A stretch of DNA of 36,152 nucleotides from Flavobacteriaceae bacterium (GTDB taxonomy: Bacteria; Bacteroidota; Bacteroidia; Flavobacteriales; Flavobacteriaceae), in the NCBI GenBank assembly GCA_947446865.1, contig CANFHX010000027.1, positions 1 to 36,152 of the forward strand, written 5' to 3'. This document shows positions 1 to 8,579 of the stretch, one piece after another (within the stretch, counting starts at the first letter, position 1; each line of letters opens with the position of its first letter). The notes under the pieces are model-generated. The model worked only from the letters and a program-made list of their open reading frames with translations. It searched no databases and was not told the origin of the DNA. Position numbers and translations under genes: made by a program.

Positions 1-110
1 AGAACATTAAGCATTTTTAGAGTTTACACAAAATTCTGTCCAGTCTCATATTAAATAAAAAAAATACTACTATCCTAGATAAATTTATAACCAACAACGT
101 TACATCCGTC

Positions 111-470
111 ATAAAATTAGATGTAGATACCATCTACAATGTTGCTGATGCCATAATTATCTAATTTTATGCTAATGTAATATATAATTTTGCCATAAAA
201 TTACTTGTAGATGCCATCTACAATGTTGTAGATGGCATAATTTTATAATTCTAGCTCGGAAATTATAAAACTTTGGCATAATTATGTAGGACGATGCCGT
301 CTACAACATTGCCGATGGCATAATTTTATAATTCTAGCTCGGAAATTATAAAACTTTGGCATAATTATGTATGACGATGCCGTCTACAACATTGCCGATG
401 GCATAATTTTATAATTCGGACTCAGAAATTATAAAATTTCGGCATAAAATTACTTGCCGATGGCATAATC
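111..470. repeat. Palindromic tandem repeat array (83-bp period)
   Basis: Two units, 231-313 and 314-396, are 83 bp each and differ at one position (GTAGG versus GTATG). A diverged, shorter unit of 62 bp follows at 397-458, and degenerate half-units lie at about 111-230. Each unit holds two kinds of inverted repeat. One is an AT-rich stem, TTTTATAATT paired with AATTATAAAA around a 9-nt loop. The other is a GC-containing stem, best preserved at 211-238, where ATGCCATCTACAA pairs with TTGTAGATGGCAT around 2 nt. No open reading frame covers it. The rest of 1-566 shows nothing further except the promoter near 545. The function is unknown. Confidence 0.9.
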
Positions 471-542
471 ATTAAATATTGGTTGGCCAAAAGACAAATC
501 GGTAACCTAACAATTATCATATTTTAAGCACTTGACTTCGTG

Positions 543-550
543 TAGTTTTG
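543..550 (+). promoter_or_regulatory. -7 box of Bacteroidota promoter (TAGTTTTG)
   Basis: The sequence matches TAnnTTTG and ends 16 nt before the decarboxylase ATG at 567. A -33 TTG at the usual 17-23 nt spacing is not evident. Confidence 0.5.
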
Positions 551-566
551 AGAAAATTTTCAAACT

Positions 567-1814
567 ATGATTTACTGGAAAAAACTATCCAAAGAAGAAC
601 GAAACAATAAGGTTCAAAAGGCATTGAATGCCAATGTGAATTTTTCAAAAGATACCTCCTTGGGTTATCCTGCCTCCAAATTGGACGGCAAAGTATTTTA
701 TGATGCCGATTTTTTAAAGGATGCCCCCGTTTTACAAACGTTTGTTGCCAATCCCAATCACATTGGTTGCCACACTATAGGCGATTCCGAAAGTGCTTTT
801 AAGGGAACACATGTATTGGAAAAAGAAGTGTTGGATGTTTTGGCTGTAGATGTTTTTAAAGCAAATCCCAATGAATATGATGGTTATATTTCACCAGGTG
901 GAACCGAAGCCAACATTCAAGCCATTTGGATGTATCGGAATTTCTTTCAATATAAAAACCAAGCAACGCTAGCTGAAATTGTAATTCTTGCATCGGAAGA
1001 CACCCATTATTCCATTCCGAAAGCGGCAAATGTATTGCAATTGGATTGGTTGAAAATTCCGGTAGCATTTGAAAACAGAGAAATAGATGCACTTGCATTA
1101 GAAGGAATTATTGTTACTGCCAAAGAAAGCGGAAAAAAATATTTTATAGTGGTTTCCAATATGGGAACGACCATGTTTGGCTCGGTAGACAATCCGGAAG
1201 TTTATACTACTATTTTAGAAAAACACCATTTAGATTATAAACTCCACATTGATGGCGCTTATGGCGGATTTGTATATCCGTTTAGCAATGAAAAATCGAT
1301 AATCAATTTCAGTAATCCTAAAATTAGTTCCATTACCATTGACGCTCATAAAATGCTGCAAGCACCCTATGGCACTGGCGTTTTCATTTGCCGCAAAGGC
1401 TTAATTGAAAATATACTAACCAAAGAAGCGCAGTATGTAGAAGGGATGGATTTAACCCTTTGCGGAAGTCGTTCTGGTGCCAATGCAGTCGCTGTTTGGA
1501 TGATTTTATTTACTTATGGACCACACAAATGGTTTGAAAAAGTGAGTGTTTTGCAAATGCGAACCCAATATCTGTGCGACGAATTAAATACATTAGGCAT
1601 CCGCTATTTTAGAGAACCCCACATGAATATTGTAACTATTCACTCCGAATTTATTCCGAAAACGATAGCCGAAAAATACGATTTAGTTCCAGAAACCCAC
1701 AATGCAGAAAATAAATGGTATAAAATTGTGCTGATGAATCACGTGGAAGTCCAACATTTGACTATTTTTATAGACGAATTGAAGGAAACACTTTTATGTT
1801 TAAAACAGAACTAA
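567..1814 (+). CDS. PLP-dependent group II amino acid decarboxylase
   Basis: Predicted cytoplasmic 415-residue enzyme of PLP fold type I, group II decarboxylase family (glutamate, histidine, tyrosine and aromatic amino acid decarboxylases). The expected landmarks are present: a cofactor phosphate-binding GGTEAN (111-116), a His for ring stacking in DTHYS (H147), the PLP-nitrogen Asp in HIDGAYGG (D229), and the Schiff-base Lys in DAHKM (K262, preceded by H261). It is shorter than GadB-type enzymes (about 460-480 residues) and nearer in length to bacterial histidine decarboxylase and MfnA. The substrate cannot be decided from sequence alone, so it would probably make an amine or beta-alanine-type product. 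The ATG at 567 sits just after a -7 box. Its last 19 bases overlap the folate cyclo-ligase gene, implying co-transcription and coupled translation. Confidence 0.85.
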   Translation: MIYWKKLSKEERNNKVQKALNANVNFSKDTSLGYPASKLDGKVFYDADFLKDAPVLQTFVANPNHIGCHTIGDSESAFKGTHVLEKEVLDVLAVDVFKANPNEYDGYISPGGTEANIQAIWMYRNFFQYKNQATLAEIVILASEDTHYSIPKAANVLQLDWLKIPVAFENREIDALALEGIIVTAKESGKKYFIVVSNMGTTMFGSVDNPEVYTTILEKHHLDYKLHIDGAYGGFVYPFSNEKSIINFSNPKISSITIDAHKMLQAPYGTGVFICRKGLIENILTKEAQYVEGMDLTLCGSRSGANAVAVWMILFTYGPHKWFEKVSVLQMRTQYLCDELNTLGIRYFREPHMNIVTIHSEFIPKTIAEKYDLVPETHNAENKWYKIVLMNHVEVQHLTIFIDELKETLLCLKQN

Positions 1815-2359
1815 GAAAAAAATATAAAGAATTACGGCACAAATTAACTTCTGAAATAGTGGAAGAATTGAGTTTGGCTGTTGCCAATCAGTTGCTTTCG
1901 TTGGGTATTTGGGACAAAACCTACTATCATTTATTTTTAACAATTGCAGAGCAAAAGGAAATCGATACCGAGTTCCTCCTACACATTTTATCAGGAAAGG
2001 ACAAGGAAATTGTAGTTTCCAAAAGTGATTTTGCAACTTTAGGAATGACACATTATCTATTAACCGACAATACCAAATTCCAAAAAAACACTTATAATAT
2101 TCCAGAACCAATTGATGGTTTGGAAGTTCCTGTTGTTAAAATAGATGTGGTTTTTGTGCCACTTTTAGCATTTGATGCAAAAGGAAATCGCGTAGGTTAT
2201 GGCAGAGGATTTTACGATAAATTTTTATCGGAATGCAAACCCGAAACTATAAAAATAGGCTTGTCTTTCTTTGATGCAGAAGAAATCATAGAAGATGCTT
2301 CCGAAAAGGACATCCAACTAGACTATTGCGTAACTCCGAATAGGATTTATAAATTCTAA
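1796..2359 (+). CDS. ygfA: 5-formyltetrahydrofolate cyclo-ligase
   Basis: Cytoplasmic enzyme (5,10-methenyltetrahydrofolate synthetase, EC 6.3.3.2) that converts 5-formyl-THF to 5,10-methenyl-THF using ATP, salvaging stored folate for one-carbon metabolism. The 187-residue length is normal. Family signatures include the basic N-terminus LRKKYKELRHKL (6-17), NIPEP (101-105), the substrate and ATP-binding segment VPLLAFD (121-127) followed by GYGRGFYDKFL (134-144), and the C-terminal LDYCVTPNRIY. The start codon lies inside the 3' end of the decarboxylase gene in another frame (19-bp overlap). The gene runs convergently toward lspA with only 9 bp between stops, and no terminator hairpin is visible there. 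Confidence 0.93.
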   Translation: MFKTELRKKYKELRHKLTSEIVEELSLAVANQLLSLGIWDKTYYHLFLTIAEQKEIDTEFLLHILSGKDKEIVVSKSDFATLGMTHYLLTDNTKFQKNTYNIPEPIDGLEVPVVKIDVVFVPLLAFDAKGNRVGYGRGFYDKFLSECKPETIKIGLSFFDAEEIIEDASEKDIQLDYCVTPNRIYKF

Positions 2360-2368
2360 AGTATTGTA

Positions 2369-2971
2369 TTAATTAGAATGTGCGAATGCCTTTTTGTTGA
2401 AGAAAATCAAGATTCCAACTCCGGTAGAAATAGCAAAATCAGCAACATTAAAAATAGCATTGAAGAAGGTGATTTGTTTTCCGCCAAGGAAAGGAACCCA
2501 ACTCGGCATTAAATAATCTTCAATAAAAGGGAAGTAAAACATATCTACCACTTTACCGTGAAATAAGGTTCCGTAAGGTGTTTTTGGGAAGAATGTGGCT
2601 ACATGGTGGTGGCTATCGTCAAACATAACACCGTAAAAAACCGAATCAATAATGTTTCCGAATGCTCCTGCGAAAATCAAACAAATAGCAACTATTAAAT
2701 AGCGCGATCTGTTTTTTCTAGTAGCATCCCAAAGCCAATATCCGATGGCACCAACAGCAAAAATTCGGAAAACCGTTAAAAACAACTTGCCGTATTCCCC
2801 AGGAATAACAGTTCCCCAGGCCATTCCTTCGTTTTCAATAAACAAAATTTTAAACCATCTGAAAACTTCCACTTGTTCGCCTAAAACAAAATTCGTTTTT
2901 ACAAACATCTTTGAATATTGATCAATAACTAATATCAAAAAGATAATAAATGCCGAATTGCGTAGTTTCAT
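2369..2971 (-). CDS. lspA: Lipoprotein signal peptidase (signal peptidase II)
   Basis: Inner-membrane aspartic protease that removes signal peptides from diacylglyceryl-modified prolipoproteins. At 200 residues it is longer than E. coli LspA (164) because of an insert before GKVVDMFYFP, which I believe is common in Bacteroidota. Four hydrophobic segments are visible (about 6-24, 62-81, 90-108, 172-192). The catalytic aspartates are in GNIID (D109) and FNVADF (D178), with another conserved Asp at D143. The usual Arg after the first motif is Ser here. The gene lies downstream of ileS and the dksA-like gene, as ileS-lspA often does in bacteria, but a terminator and its own -7 box precede it, so it may be transcribed separately. 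Confidence 0.95.
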   Translation of the reverse strand: MKLRNSAFIIFLILVIDQYSKMFVKTNFVLGEQVEVFRWFKILFIENEGMAWGTVIPGEYGKLFLTVFRIFAVGAIGYWLWDATRKNRSRYLIVAICLIFAGAFGNIIDSVFYGVMFDDSHHHVATFFPKTPYGTLFHGKVVDMFYFPFIEDYLMPSWVPFLGGKQITFFNAIFNVADFAISTGVGILIFFNKKAFAHSN

Positions 2972-2993
2972 GTTTTTTTGGATTTGCTGATTG

Positions 2994-3001
2994 CAAAAGT
3001 A
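2994..3001 (-). promoter_or_regulatory. -7 box for lspA (TACTTTTG)
   Basis: The minus strand reads TACTTTTG, a full match to TAnnTTTG, 22 nt before the lspA ATG (start codon at 2971). The region where a -33 element would lie is the T-rich tail of the preceding terminator. Confidence 0.55.
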
Positions 3002-3012
3002 GTATTATTTTT

Positions 3013-3044
3013 CTAAAAAAAACGCCCCTAAAAAGGAGCGTTTT
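3013..3044 (-). terminator. Rho-independent terminator after the dksA-like gene
   Basis: On the minus strand AAAACGCTCC pairs with GGGGCGTTTT (one mismatch) around a 6-nt loop, and the stem runs into a row of Ts. It sits 22 nt beyond the stop of the DksA-like gene and marks the end of the ileS transcript. Confidence 0.85.
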
Positions 3045-3066
3045 GAATTGTATATAAAAAGAGGTT

Positions 3067-3447
3067 TTATCGTTGCAAGTTTTTGGCTTCGATACTCATA
3101 GTTGCATGAGGAACAATTTTCAATCGTTCTTTTCCTATTAACTTTCCAGTTACTTTACAAACACCATAAGTTTTGTTTTCAACACGGAAAAGCGCGTTTT
3201 TTAAATCGCGAATAAACTTCTCTTGACGAATTGCCAATTGCGAGTTTGCCTCTTTACTCATGGTTTCGCTTCCTTCTTCAAATGCTTTAAAGGTTGGCGA
3301 TGTATCATCGGTACCATTATTTAAATCATTCATATAAGCACTTTTGATTAATTCTAAATCGTTTTGTGCTTTTTCAATTTTGTTAAGGATAATTTCTTTG
3401 AACTCGGCTAAATCAGCCTCTGAGTATTTCATTATTTCATCAATCAT
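3067..3447 (-). CDS. TraR/DksA-family regulator, zinc-less type
   Basis: A 126-residue protein with a predicted coiled-coil hairpin (about 8-40 and 62-92) and a C-terminal globular part, as in DksA, which binds the RNA polymerase secondary channel. The C-terminal segment YGVCKVTGKLIGKERL aligns with the DksA zinc finger, but only one cysteine (C97) remains where the canonical finger has four (CxxC...CxxC). The end, PHATMSIEAKN, is typical of the Bacteroidota family members I know, so the loss looks family-wide rather than a local defect. The gene starts 7 bp after the ileS stop and is surely co-transcribed with it. Whether it responds to ppGpp like DksA cannot be said. Confidence 0.88.
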   Translation of the reverse strand: MIDEIMKYSEADLAEFKEIILNKIEKAQNDLELIKSAYMNDLNNGTDDTSPTFKAFEEGSETMSKEANSQLAIRQEKFIRDLKNALFRVENKTYGVCKVTGKLIGKERLKIVPHATMSIEAKNLQR

Positions 3448-3454
3448 CTGTAAT

Positions 3455-6400
3455 CTATTTTGAGATTAATATTTTAGTTTTTATATCGTCGAACTCAATT
3501 TCTATGCCATTTAGTACTTCTTCTACAAAAAGTAACTCCTTGGTTAAGGTTTCCGACATAATATATTCTTCATTCTTTTTTATTGCTGGTTCCAATTCTA
3601 CCTGATGTTGAATTTGAACTTTTATTTTGTCGGTAACTTCAAATCCAGAATCTTTACGGATGTTTTGAATTCTATTTACCAATTCTCTTGCTATCCCTTC
3701 CTGCTTTAATTCTGCAGAAATTGTTATGTCTAAAGCCACTGTAATTCCGTTGGCACTCGCAACTAACCACCCCGGAATGTCCTGCGAAGTAATTTCTACA
3801 TCTTGGGAGGTTAAAATTACACTATTTCCTGAAATAACAAGTGACAGTTCTCCTTTGGCTTCCAACTCATTGATTTGTTCGGCCGTTAAACCTTGTATCT
3901 CTTTAGCAATCAGATTCATATCTTTACCAAATCGAGGTCCTAGGGCCTTAAAATTAGGCTTGATTTGCTTCACTAAAACTCCCGATGCATCGTCTAAAAG
4001 TTCAATTTCTTTCACGTTTACCTCTGCTTTTATCAACTCAGAAACCGCCTCAATTTCAGCACGTTGGTTCTCGTCAAGTATCGGAATCATTACCTTTTGC
4101 AAAGGTTGACGCACCTTAATCATTTCCTTTTTTCGTAGCGATAAAACTAAAGAAGAAACGGTCTGTGCTTTCATCATTCTGCTCTCCAACGATTTATCAA
4201 CAAAGTTTTCAACCGAACTTGGAAACTTTGCCAAATGTACACTGTCAAAATTTTCTGATTGTGTAGCCGGCGTTAAATCTCTGTAAAGTTTGTCCATGAA
4301 AAAAGGAGCAATTGGTGCCGAAATTTTCGCTACGTTTAACAAACACGTGTATAATGTTTGGTAAGCAGCAATTTTATCAGTGCCGTAATCGCCTTTCCAA
4401 AAACGTCTTCTACAAAGTCTAACGTACCAGTTACTAAGGTTTTCTTGAACAAAATTAGATATGGCTCTAGCGGCTTTCGTTGGTTCGTATTCTTCATAAA
4501 AACCATCCACTTCTTGTATTAAAGTGTGCAGTTCCGATAAAATCCAACGGTCAATTTCTGGTCTTTCGTTTAACGGAATTTCCGCTTCGGCATACGTAAA
4601 CCCATCGATATTAGCATACAAACTAAAGAACGAATAGGTATTGTATAAAGTCCCGAAGAATTTTCTACGAACCTCAGCAATTCCTTCTAAATCAAATTTT
4701 AAATTGTCCCACGGATTGGCGTTAGAAATCATATACCATCGCGTAGCATCCGGACCATATTCTGCTAAAGTTTCAAATGGATCTGCAGCATTTCCTAGAC
4801 GTTTGGACATTTTTTGTCCGTTTTTATCCAATACTAATCCATTAGAAACTACATTTTTATAAGCAATTTTATCGAAAACCAACGTTGCAATAGCGTGTAA
4901 AGTATAAAACCATCCACGAGTTTGATCCACTCCTTCCGCAATAAAATCGGCAGGGAATGCTTTGTTTTCGTCAATTAAATCTTTATTTTCAAATGGATAA
5001 TGCCATTGGGCATAAGGCATCGCACCCGAATCGAACCAAACATCAATCAAATCAGATTCGCGTTTCATTTCTTTTCCAGAAGGAGAAACCAACACAATTC
5101 CATCGACAACATTTTTATGTAAATCGACTAAATCGTAGTTTTCTTCGCTCATGTTTCCAACTTCAAACCCTTGAAACGGATTTTCTTTTTGGAAACCTGC
5201 TGCGATAGATTTCTCGATTTCCGAACATAATTCTGCCACAGATCCAACTAATAATTCTTCGGTTCCGTCTTCGGTTCTCCATATTGGCAAAGGAATTCCC
5301 CAATATCTAGAGCGCGATAAGTTCCAATCGTTGGCGTTTTTCAACCAATTTCCAAAACGTCCTTCACCGGTTGCTTTGGGCTTCCAGTTTATGGTTTCGT
5401 TAAGATCAAACATTCTATCTTTGATTTCGGTTACTTTGATAAACCAAGAATCTAACGGATAATATAAAATTGGCTTGTCGGTTCTCCAACAATGTGGGTA
5501 ACTGTGTACGTATTTTTCGACTTTAAAAGCCTTATTTTCTTCTTTTAATTGGATGGCAATTTCCACATCGGCAGAACGTTCTGGTGCTTCCCCATCGTTG
5601 TAATATTCGTTTTTAACGTATTTACCAGAGTATTCTCCTAATCCTTGAATGAATTTACCTTGTAAATCTACTAAAGGAACTGGATTTCCGTTTTCGTCCA
5701 AAACCAACATTGGCGGTACTTCCGGAGTTGCTTCTTTGGCAACTTTAGCATCATCTGCTCCAAAAGTTGGCGCAGTATGAACAATTCCGGTTCCGTCTTC
5801 GGTGGTAACAAAATCTCCAGCAATTACTCTAAACGCATTTTCTGGATTTTGATAGGGTAACGCTAATGGCATCAATTGCTCGTAACGAATACCCACTAAA
5901 TCGGCGCCTTTGCATTCGGCAAGTATTTGAAATGGAATCTTTTTATCTCCTTCTTTAAAATTTTCAAAATCAGAAGGTTCTGTAGATTCAAAAAATCCTT
6001 TTCCGAATTGTTTTCCGACAAGGTTTTTAGCCAAAATTACTTTCGCAGGACGGAAGGTATACTGGTTGAACGTTTCTACCAACACATAATCAATTCTTGG
6101 TCCAACGGTTAATGCCGTATTACTTGGTAAAGTCCAAGGTGTGGTGGTCCAAGCCAAAATATGCACATCCCCAAAACCTTGTAAAAAATTAGGTAAGGAT
6201 TCGTTTTTGGCTTTAAATTGTGCTACTACTGTGGTATCCGTTACATCTCTATAACTCCCGGGTTGGTTTACTTCGTGTGAAGACAATCCGGTTCCGGCTT
6301 TCGGAGAATACGGTTGTATTGTGTAGCCTTTGTATAATATATCTTTGTTGTAAATTTGTTTCAATATCCACCAAACAGTTTCCATGTATTTGGATTTGTA

Positions 6401-6856
6401 GGTCACATACGGATCTTCCATATCTACCCAATAGCCCATTTTTTCGGTAAGGTCGTTCCAAACATCCGTATAACGCATTACGGTTTTCTTACATGCTTCG
6501 TTGTATTCTTCTACCGAAATGGTTTTCCCGATGTCTTCTTTGGTGATTCCTAATTCTTTCTCAGTTCCTAATTCTACTGGCAAACCATGAGTATCCCAGC
6601 CGGCTTTACGCTTTACTTGGAACCCTTTTTGAGTTTTATAACGACAAAAAATATCTTTAATAGCACGCGCCATTACGTGGTGAATTCCCGGCAATCCGTT
6701 AGCAGAAGGTGGTCCTTCAAAAAAAACGAATGGCGTATTCCCTTCTCGTGATGTTACTGATTGTTCAAAGATGTTCTTTTCTTTCCAAAATTTTAGAACT
6801 TCTGACGCTACCGTTGGCAAGTCAAGTCCTTTGTATTCCGTGAATTTTGTGCTCAT
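3455..6856 (-). CDS. ileS: Isoleucyl-tRNA synthetase, GXHH-motif type
   Basis: Cytoplasmic class I synthetase charging tRNA-Ile, 1133 residues. Landmarks: PPSANG (49-54), the nucleotide-binding signature, the Thr-rich editing motif WTTTPWTLPSN (236-246), the editing-site segment DGTGIVHTAP with a following Asp pair (354-369), a WFDSG motif (607-611), and KMSKR (682-686) for KMSKS. The signature that is normally HxGH reads GIHH (57-60), i.e. first and third positions exchanged. No C-terminal zinc-finger cysteines are seen, which together with the length points to the eukaryote-like type 2 IleRS. The ATG at 6856 is preceded by a promoter with both -33 and -7 elements. It is the first gene of a pair with the DksA-like regulator. 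Confidence 0.96.
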   Translation of the reverse strand: MSTKFTEYKGLDLPTVASEVLKFWKEKNIFEQSVTSREGNTPFVFFEGPPSANGLPGIHHVMARAIKDIFCRYKTQKGFQVKRKAGWDTHGLPVELGTEKELGITKEDIGKTISVEEYNEACKKTVMRYTDVWNDLTEKMGYWVDMEDPYVTYKSKYMETVWWILKQIYNKDILYKGYTIQPYSPKAGTGLSSHEVNQPGSYRDVTDTTVVAQFKAKNESLPNFLQGFGDVHILAWTTTPWTLPSNTALTVGPRIDYVLVETFNQYTFRPAKVILAKNLVGKQFGKGFFESTEPSDFENFKEGDKKIPFQILAECKGADLVGIRYEQLMPLALPYQNPENAFRVIAGDFVTTEDGTGIVHTAPTFGADDAKVAKEATPEVPPMLVLDENGNPVPLVDLQGKFIQGLGEYSGKYVKNEYYNDGEAPERSADVEIAIQLKEENKAFKVEKYVHSYPHCWRTDKPILYYPLDSWFIKVTEIKDRMFDLNETINWKPKATGEGRFGNWLKNANDWNLSRSRYWGIPLPIWRTEDGTEELLVGSVAELCSEIEKSIAAGFQKENPFQGFEVGNMSEENYDLVDLHKNVVDGIVLVSPSGKEMKRESDLIDVWFDSGAMPYAQWHYPFENKDLIDENKAFPADFIAEGVDQTRGWFYTLHAIATLVFDKIAYKNVVSNGLVLDKNGQKMSKRLGNAADPFETLAEYGPDATRWYMISNANPWDNLKFDLEGIAEVRRKFFGTLYNTYSFFSLYANIDGFTYAEAEIPLNERPEIDRWILSELHTLIQEVDGFYEEYEPTKAARAISNFVQENLSNWYVRLCRRRFWKGDYGTDKIAAYQTLYTCLLNVAKISAPIAPFFMDKLYRDLTPATQSENFDSVHLAKFPSSVENFVDKSLESRMMKAQTVSSLVLSLRKKEMIKVRQPLQKVMIPILDENQRAEIEAVSELIKAEVNVKEIELLDDASGVLVKQIKPNFKALGPRFGKDMNLIAKEIQGLTAEQINELEAKGELSLVISGNSVILTSQDVEITSQDIPGWLVASANGITVALDITISAELKQEGIARELVNRIQNIRKDSGFEVTDKIKVQIQHQVELEPAIKKNEEYIMSETLTKELLFVEEVLNGIEIEFDDIKTKILISK

Positions 6857-6880
6857 TTTGCCTTTTATATAAACGATTTG

Positions 6881-6910
6881 CGAAAGTAATAAATTTATGC
6901 CGAAATCAAA
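6881..6910 (-). promoter_or_regulatory. Promoter of ileS
   Basis: On the minus strand TTTG (6907-6910) is followed after 18 nt by TACTTTCG (6881-6888), one mismatch from TAnnTTTG. The -7 box ends 24 nt before the ileS ATG. A 9-bp inverted repeat (AAATCAAAA at 6903-6911, TTTTGATTT at 6933-6941) overlaps the -33 element. Confidence 0.55.
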
Positions 6911-6966
6911 AGTTGAAAGTCAAAAGTTAAGGTTTTGATTTGAAATGAAGCGTTTATGAAGATTTT

Positions 6967-7794
6967 TTACTTCTTTTCAAGGATTTTTTTGGAAATCGCT
7001 TCCACTTCATTTAATAATAATGGGTACGCTGGCTCGGCCATACCGGAATGGTCAAAACCTTGCAGTTCATATAGTCGGATGTCTTTATTGTTGTTCAATT
7101 TCATCATTCGCAAGAAATAAGCATTTTCTTCATAACGTCCTAATAATTCCATTTCCCTGTCGCCCGTTATGAGCAATATTGGAGGTGTATTTGCGCGAAC
7201 GTAAAAAATTGGAGCATACTTATCAATTGTTGGTTGCGTGCTTTTAATTCCTTGCTCTTTTCGGATGGTAAAATGCGTAATGGCTTGTCCGCTAAAAGAA
7301 ATTAGTCCTGCTATTTCCATGGGATCGATGCTGTATTTTGCCAAATACGACTTGTCCATAGTTATAATTGTTCCCAAATAAGCACCTGCAGAATGTCCAG
7401 AAATAAAAATTAGTTTTTTGTTACCTCCATATTTTTCAATACTATTGAACACCCAAGAAACTGCTGCCGCTGCATCTTCAATATAGGCTGGCGCAGTAAC
7501 ATTTGGAGATAGTCGATATTCAACACCGATTACGGCATAGCCTTTATCCTTCAAGGCTTTTGGGATTTGTTTTTTGCCTTTGGTTAGTCCACCACCATGA
7601 AACCAAATGATTGTTGCAAAATCCTTTTTATTTTCGGGATAATAAAAATCCAGAGTACATTGAGAATTTATATACGAATCGTTTTTATTGGTACTTTCGT
7701 CATAATAATGAATGTCAGTTTCCGTAATGTATTTCTGTTGTGCATTTGCAAAAAATGCATTTGCAAAAAATAAAAGGATAAGTAATTTCTTCAT
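6967..7794 (-). CDS. Secreted alpha/beta hydrolase (esterase-like)
   Basis: A 275-residue alpha/beta-hydrolase exported by a signal peptide (MKKLLILLFF start, likely cut after ANA near residue 18). Catalytic elements are in order: oxyanion-hole HGGG (66-69), nucleophile S135 in GHSAG (133-137), probable acid D212 in TGDRE, and base H249 in GFDHSG. This pattern fits the carboxylesterase/BD-FAE-like group, probably a periplasmic or surface esterase; the substrate is unknown. The frame is open to a TTG at 7824, but a full promoter lies between that TTG and the ATG at 7794, so the ATG is the start. It has its own promoter, and no clear terminator follows it. Confidence 0.85.
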   Translation of the reverse strand: MKKLLILLFFANAFFANAQQKYITETDIHYYDESTNKNDSYINSQCTLDFYYPENKKDFATIIWFHGGGLTKGKKQIPKALKDKGYAVIGVEYRLSPNVTAPAYIEDAAAAVSWVFNSIEKYGGNKKLIFISGHSAGAYLGTIITMDKSYLAKYSIDPMEIAGLISFSGQAITHFTIRKEQGIKSTQPTIDKYAPIFYVRANTPPILLITGDREMELLGRYEENAYFLRMMKLNNNKDIRLYELQGFDHSGMAEPAYPLLLNEVEAISKKILEKK

Positions 7795-7812
7795 TTGGGG
7801 TAAATTAAGATT

Positions 7813-7840
7813 CAAAGATATCAAAAGTAAAACAAATCAA
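7813..7840 (-). promoter_or_regulatory. Promoter of the alpha/beta hydrolase gene
   Basis: The minus strand has TTG (7838-7840), 17 nt, then TATCTTTG (7813-7820), ending 18 nt before the ATG at 7794. It rules out the upstream TTG at 7824 as the translation start. Confidence 0.6.
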
Positions 7841-7865
7841 CACTGCCAAATTTTTTGGATTTATA

Positions 7866-8579
7866 TTAAGAAAAAACTTCTTTCAAAACCTCTAAAGATT
7901 TTGGTTTTTTAAATCCGTCTAGGTGAATGGTATAGTATTCCAAAAGAATTTTTAGTAGTATTTGACGTTCAATTCCTGCGAAAATTTTTTGATCGGAATC
8001 AAATTTTAAAGCAATTAGTTTTTGAAACAAAAAAGTTTCGTGTTCCGAGAGACAACTAATTCCTTGAAAAGGAGTGAAAAACCCTTCATTCATTACAAAA
8101 AACTTAGCATCAACATCGGAAATATCTGGATAAAATCCGAGAAATTTAGTGGTTTCTAAAAGTAAAATCAAATGAAAATTGGAAGTTTCTTCGTGGGTAT
8201 CGAGCCAAATTAAAGCCGTTTCTAAAAAGGTGAATAAATCTTCGTTTTTTTCTTCTTCTTGAATACTATGGTGCAGCATTTCCGACAGGAACATTACCAT
8301 AGTACTTTTTACCACATCGGTATTTATAGTTTGAAAAGCAGTGGCAAGTTTGATGTCTTTAAAATGTTCTAAAGTGCCTTTGTTTTTATGACTGGCTTCA
8401 ATTTCTAGAATAGTTAGTGGCTGAAAATAAGCGATTTTTTGATTGGATTTTTTTCCAGAATAGGCACTCGGAACGAAATAACTTTTTAGCCCATCCGAAA
8501 GGGTAAAGCATTTTACAATCAAGCTTTTTTCTTGGTATCTTAAGGAAGAAAGAACAATCGCTTTGGTTTTTACCAACAT
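7866..8579 (-). CDS. recO: DNA repair protein RecO
   Basis: Cytoplasmic recombination mediator of the RecFOR pathway. It helps load RecA on SSB-coated DNA and anneals strands. The 237-residue length fits the family. The N-terminus (LVKTKAIVLSSLRYQEKS, then the strand LIVKCFT) is the RecO OB-fold start, and the helical C-terminal half contains the ALIWLDTHEE region and GFYPDISD. The frame is open upstream to 8651, but the extra 24 residues are encoded by a simple repeat (TGGTTTG-like units) and read as repeated NHKPQT. The ATG at 8579 is therefore preferred. It lies downstream of porZ on the same strand. I recall recO-porZ adjacency from other Bacteroidota. Confidence 0.92.
   Translation of the reverse strand: MLVKTKAIVLSSLRYQEKSLIVKCFTLSDGLKSYFVPSAYSGKKSNQKIAYFQPLTILEIEASHKNKGTLEHFKDIKLATAFQTINTDVVKSTMVMFLSEMLHHSIQEEEKNEDLFTFLETALIWLDTHEETSNFHLILLLETTKFLGFYPDISDVDAKFFVMNEGFFTPFQGISCLSEHETFLFQKLIALKFDSDQKIFAGIERQILLKILLEYYTIHLDGFKKPKSLEVLKEVFS

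Noticed and set aside
111..470. CRISPR array
   Set aside because: The repeats are directly adjacent 83-bp units without unique spacers, and no cas genes are present.
3726..4109. 127-residue frame opposite ileS
   Set aside because: It is a shadow of the well-conserved C-terminal part of ileS.
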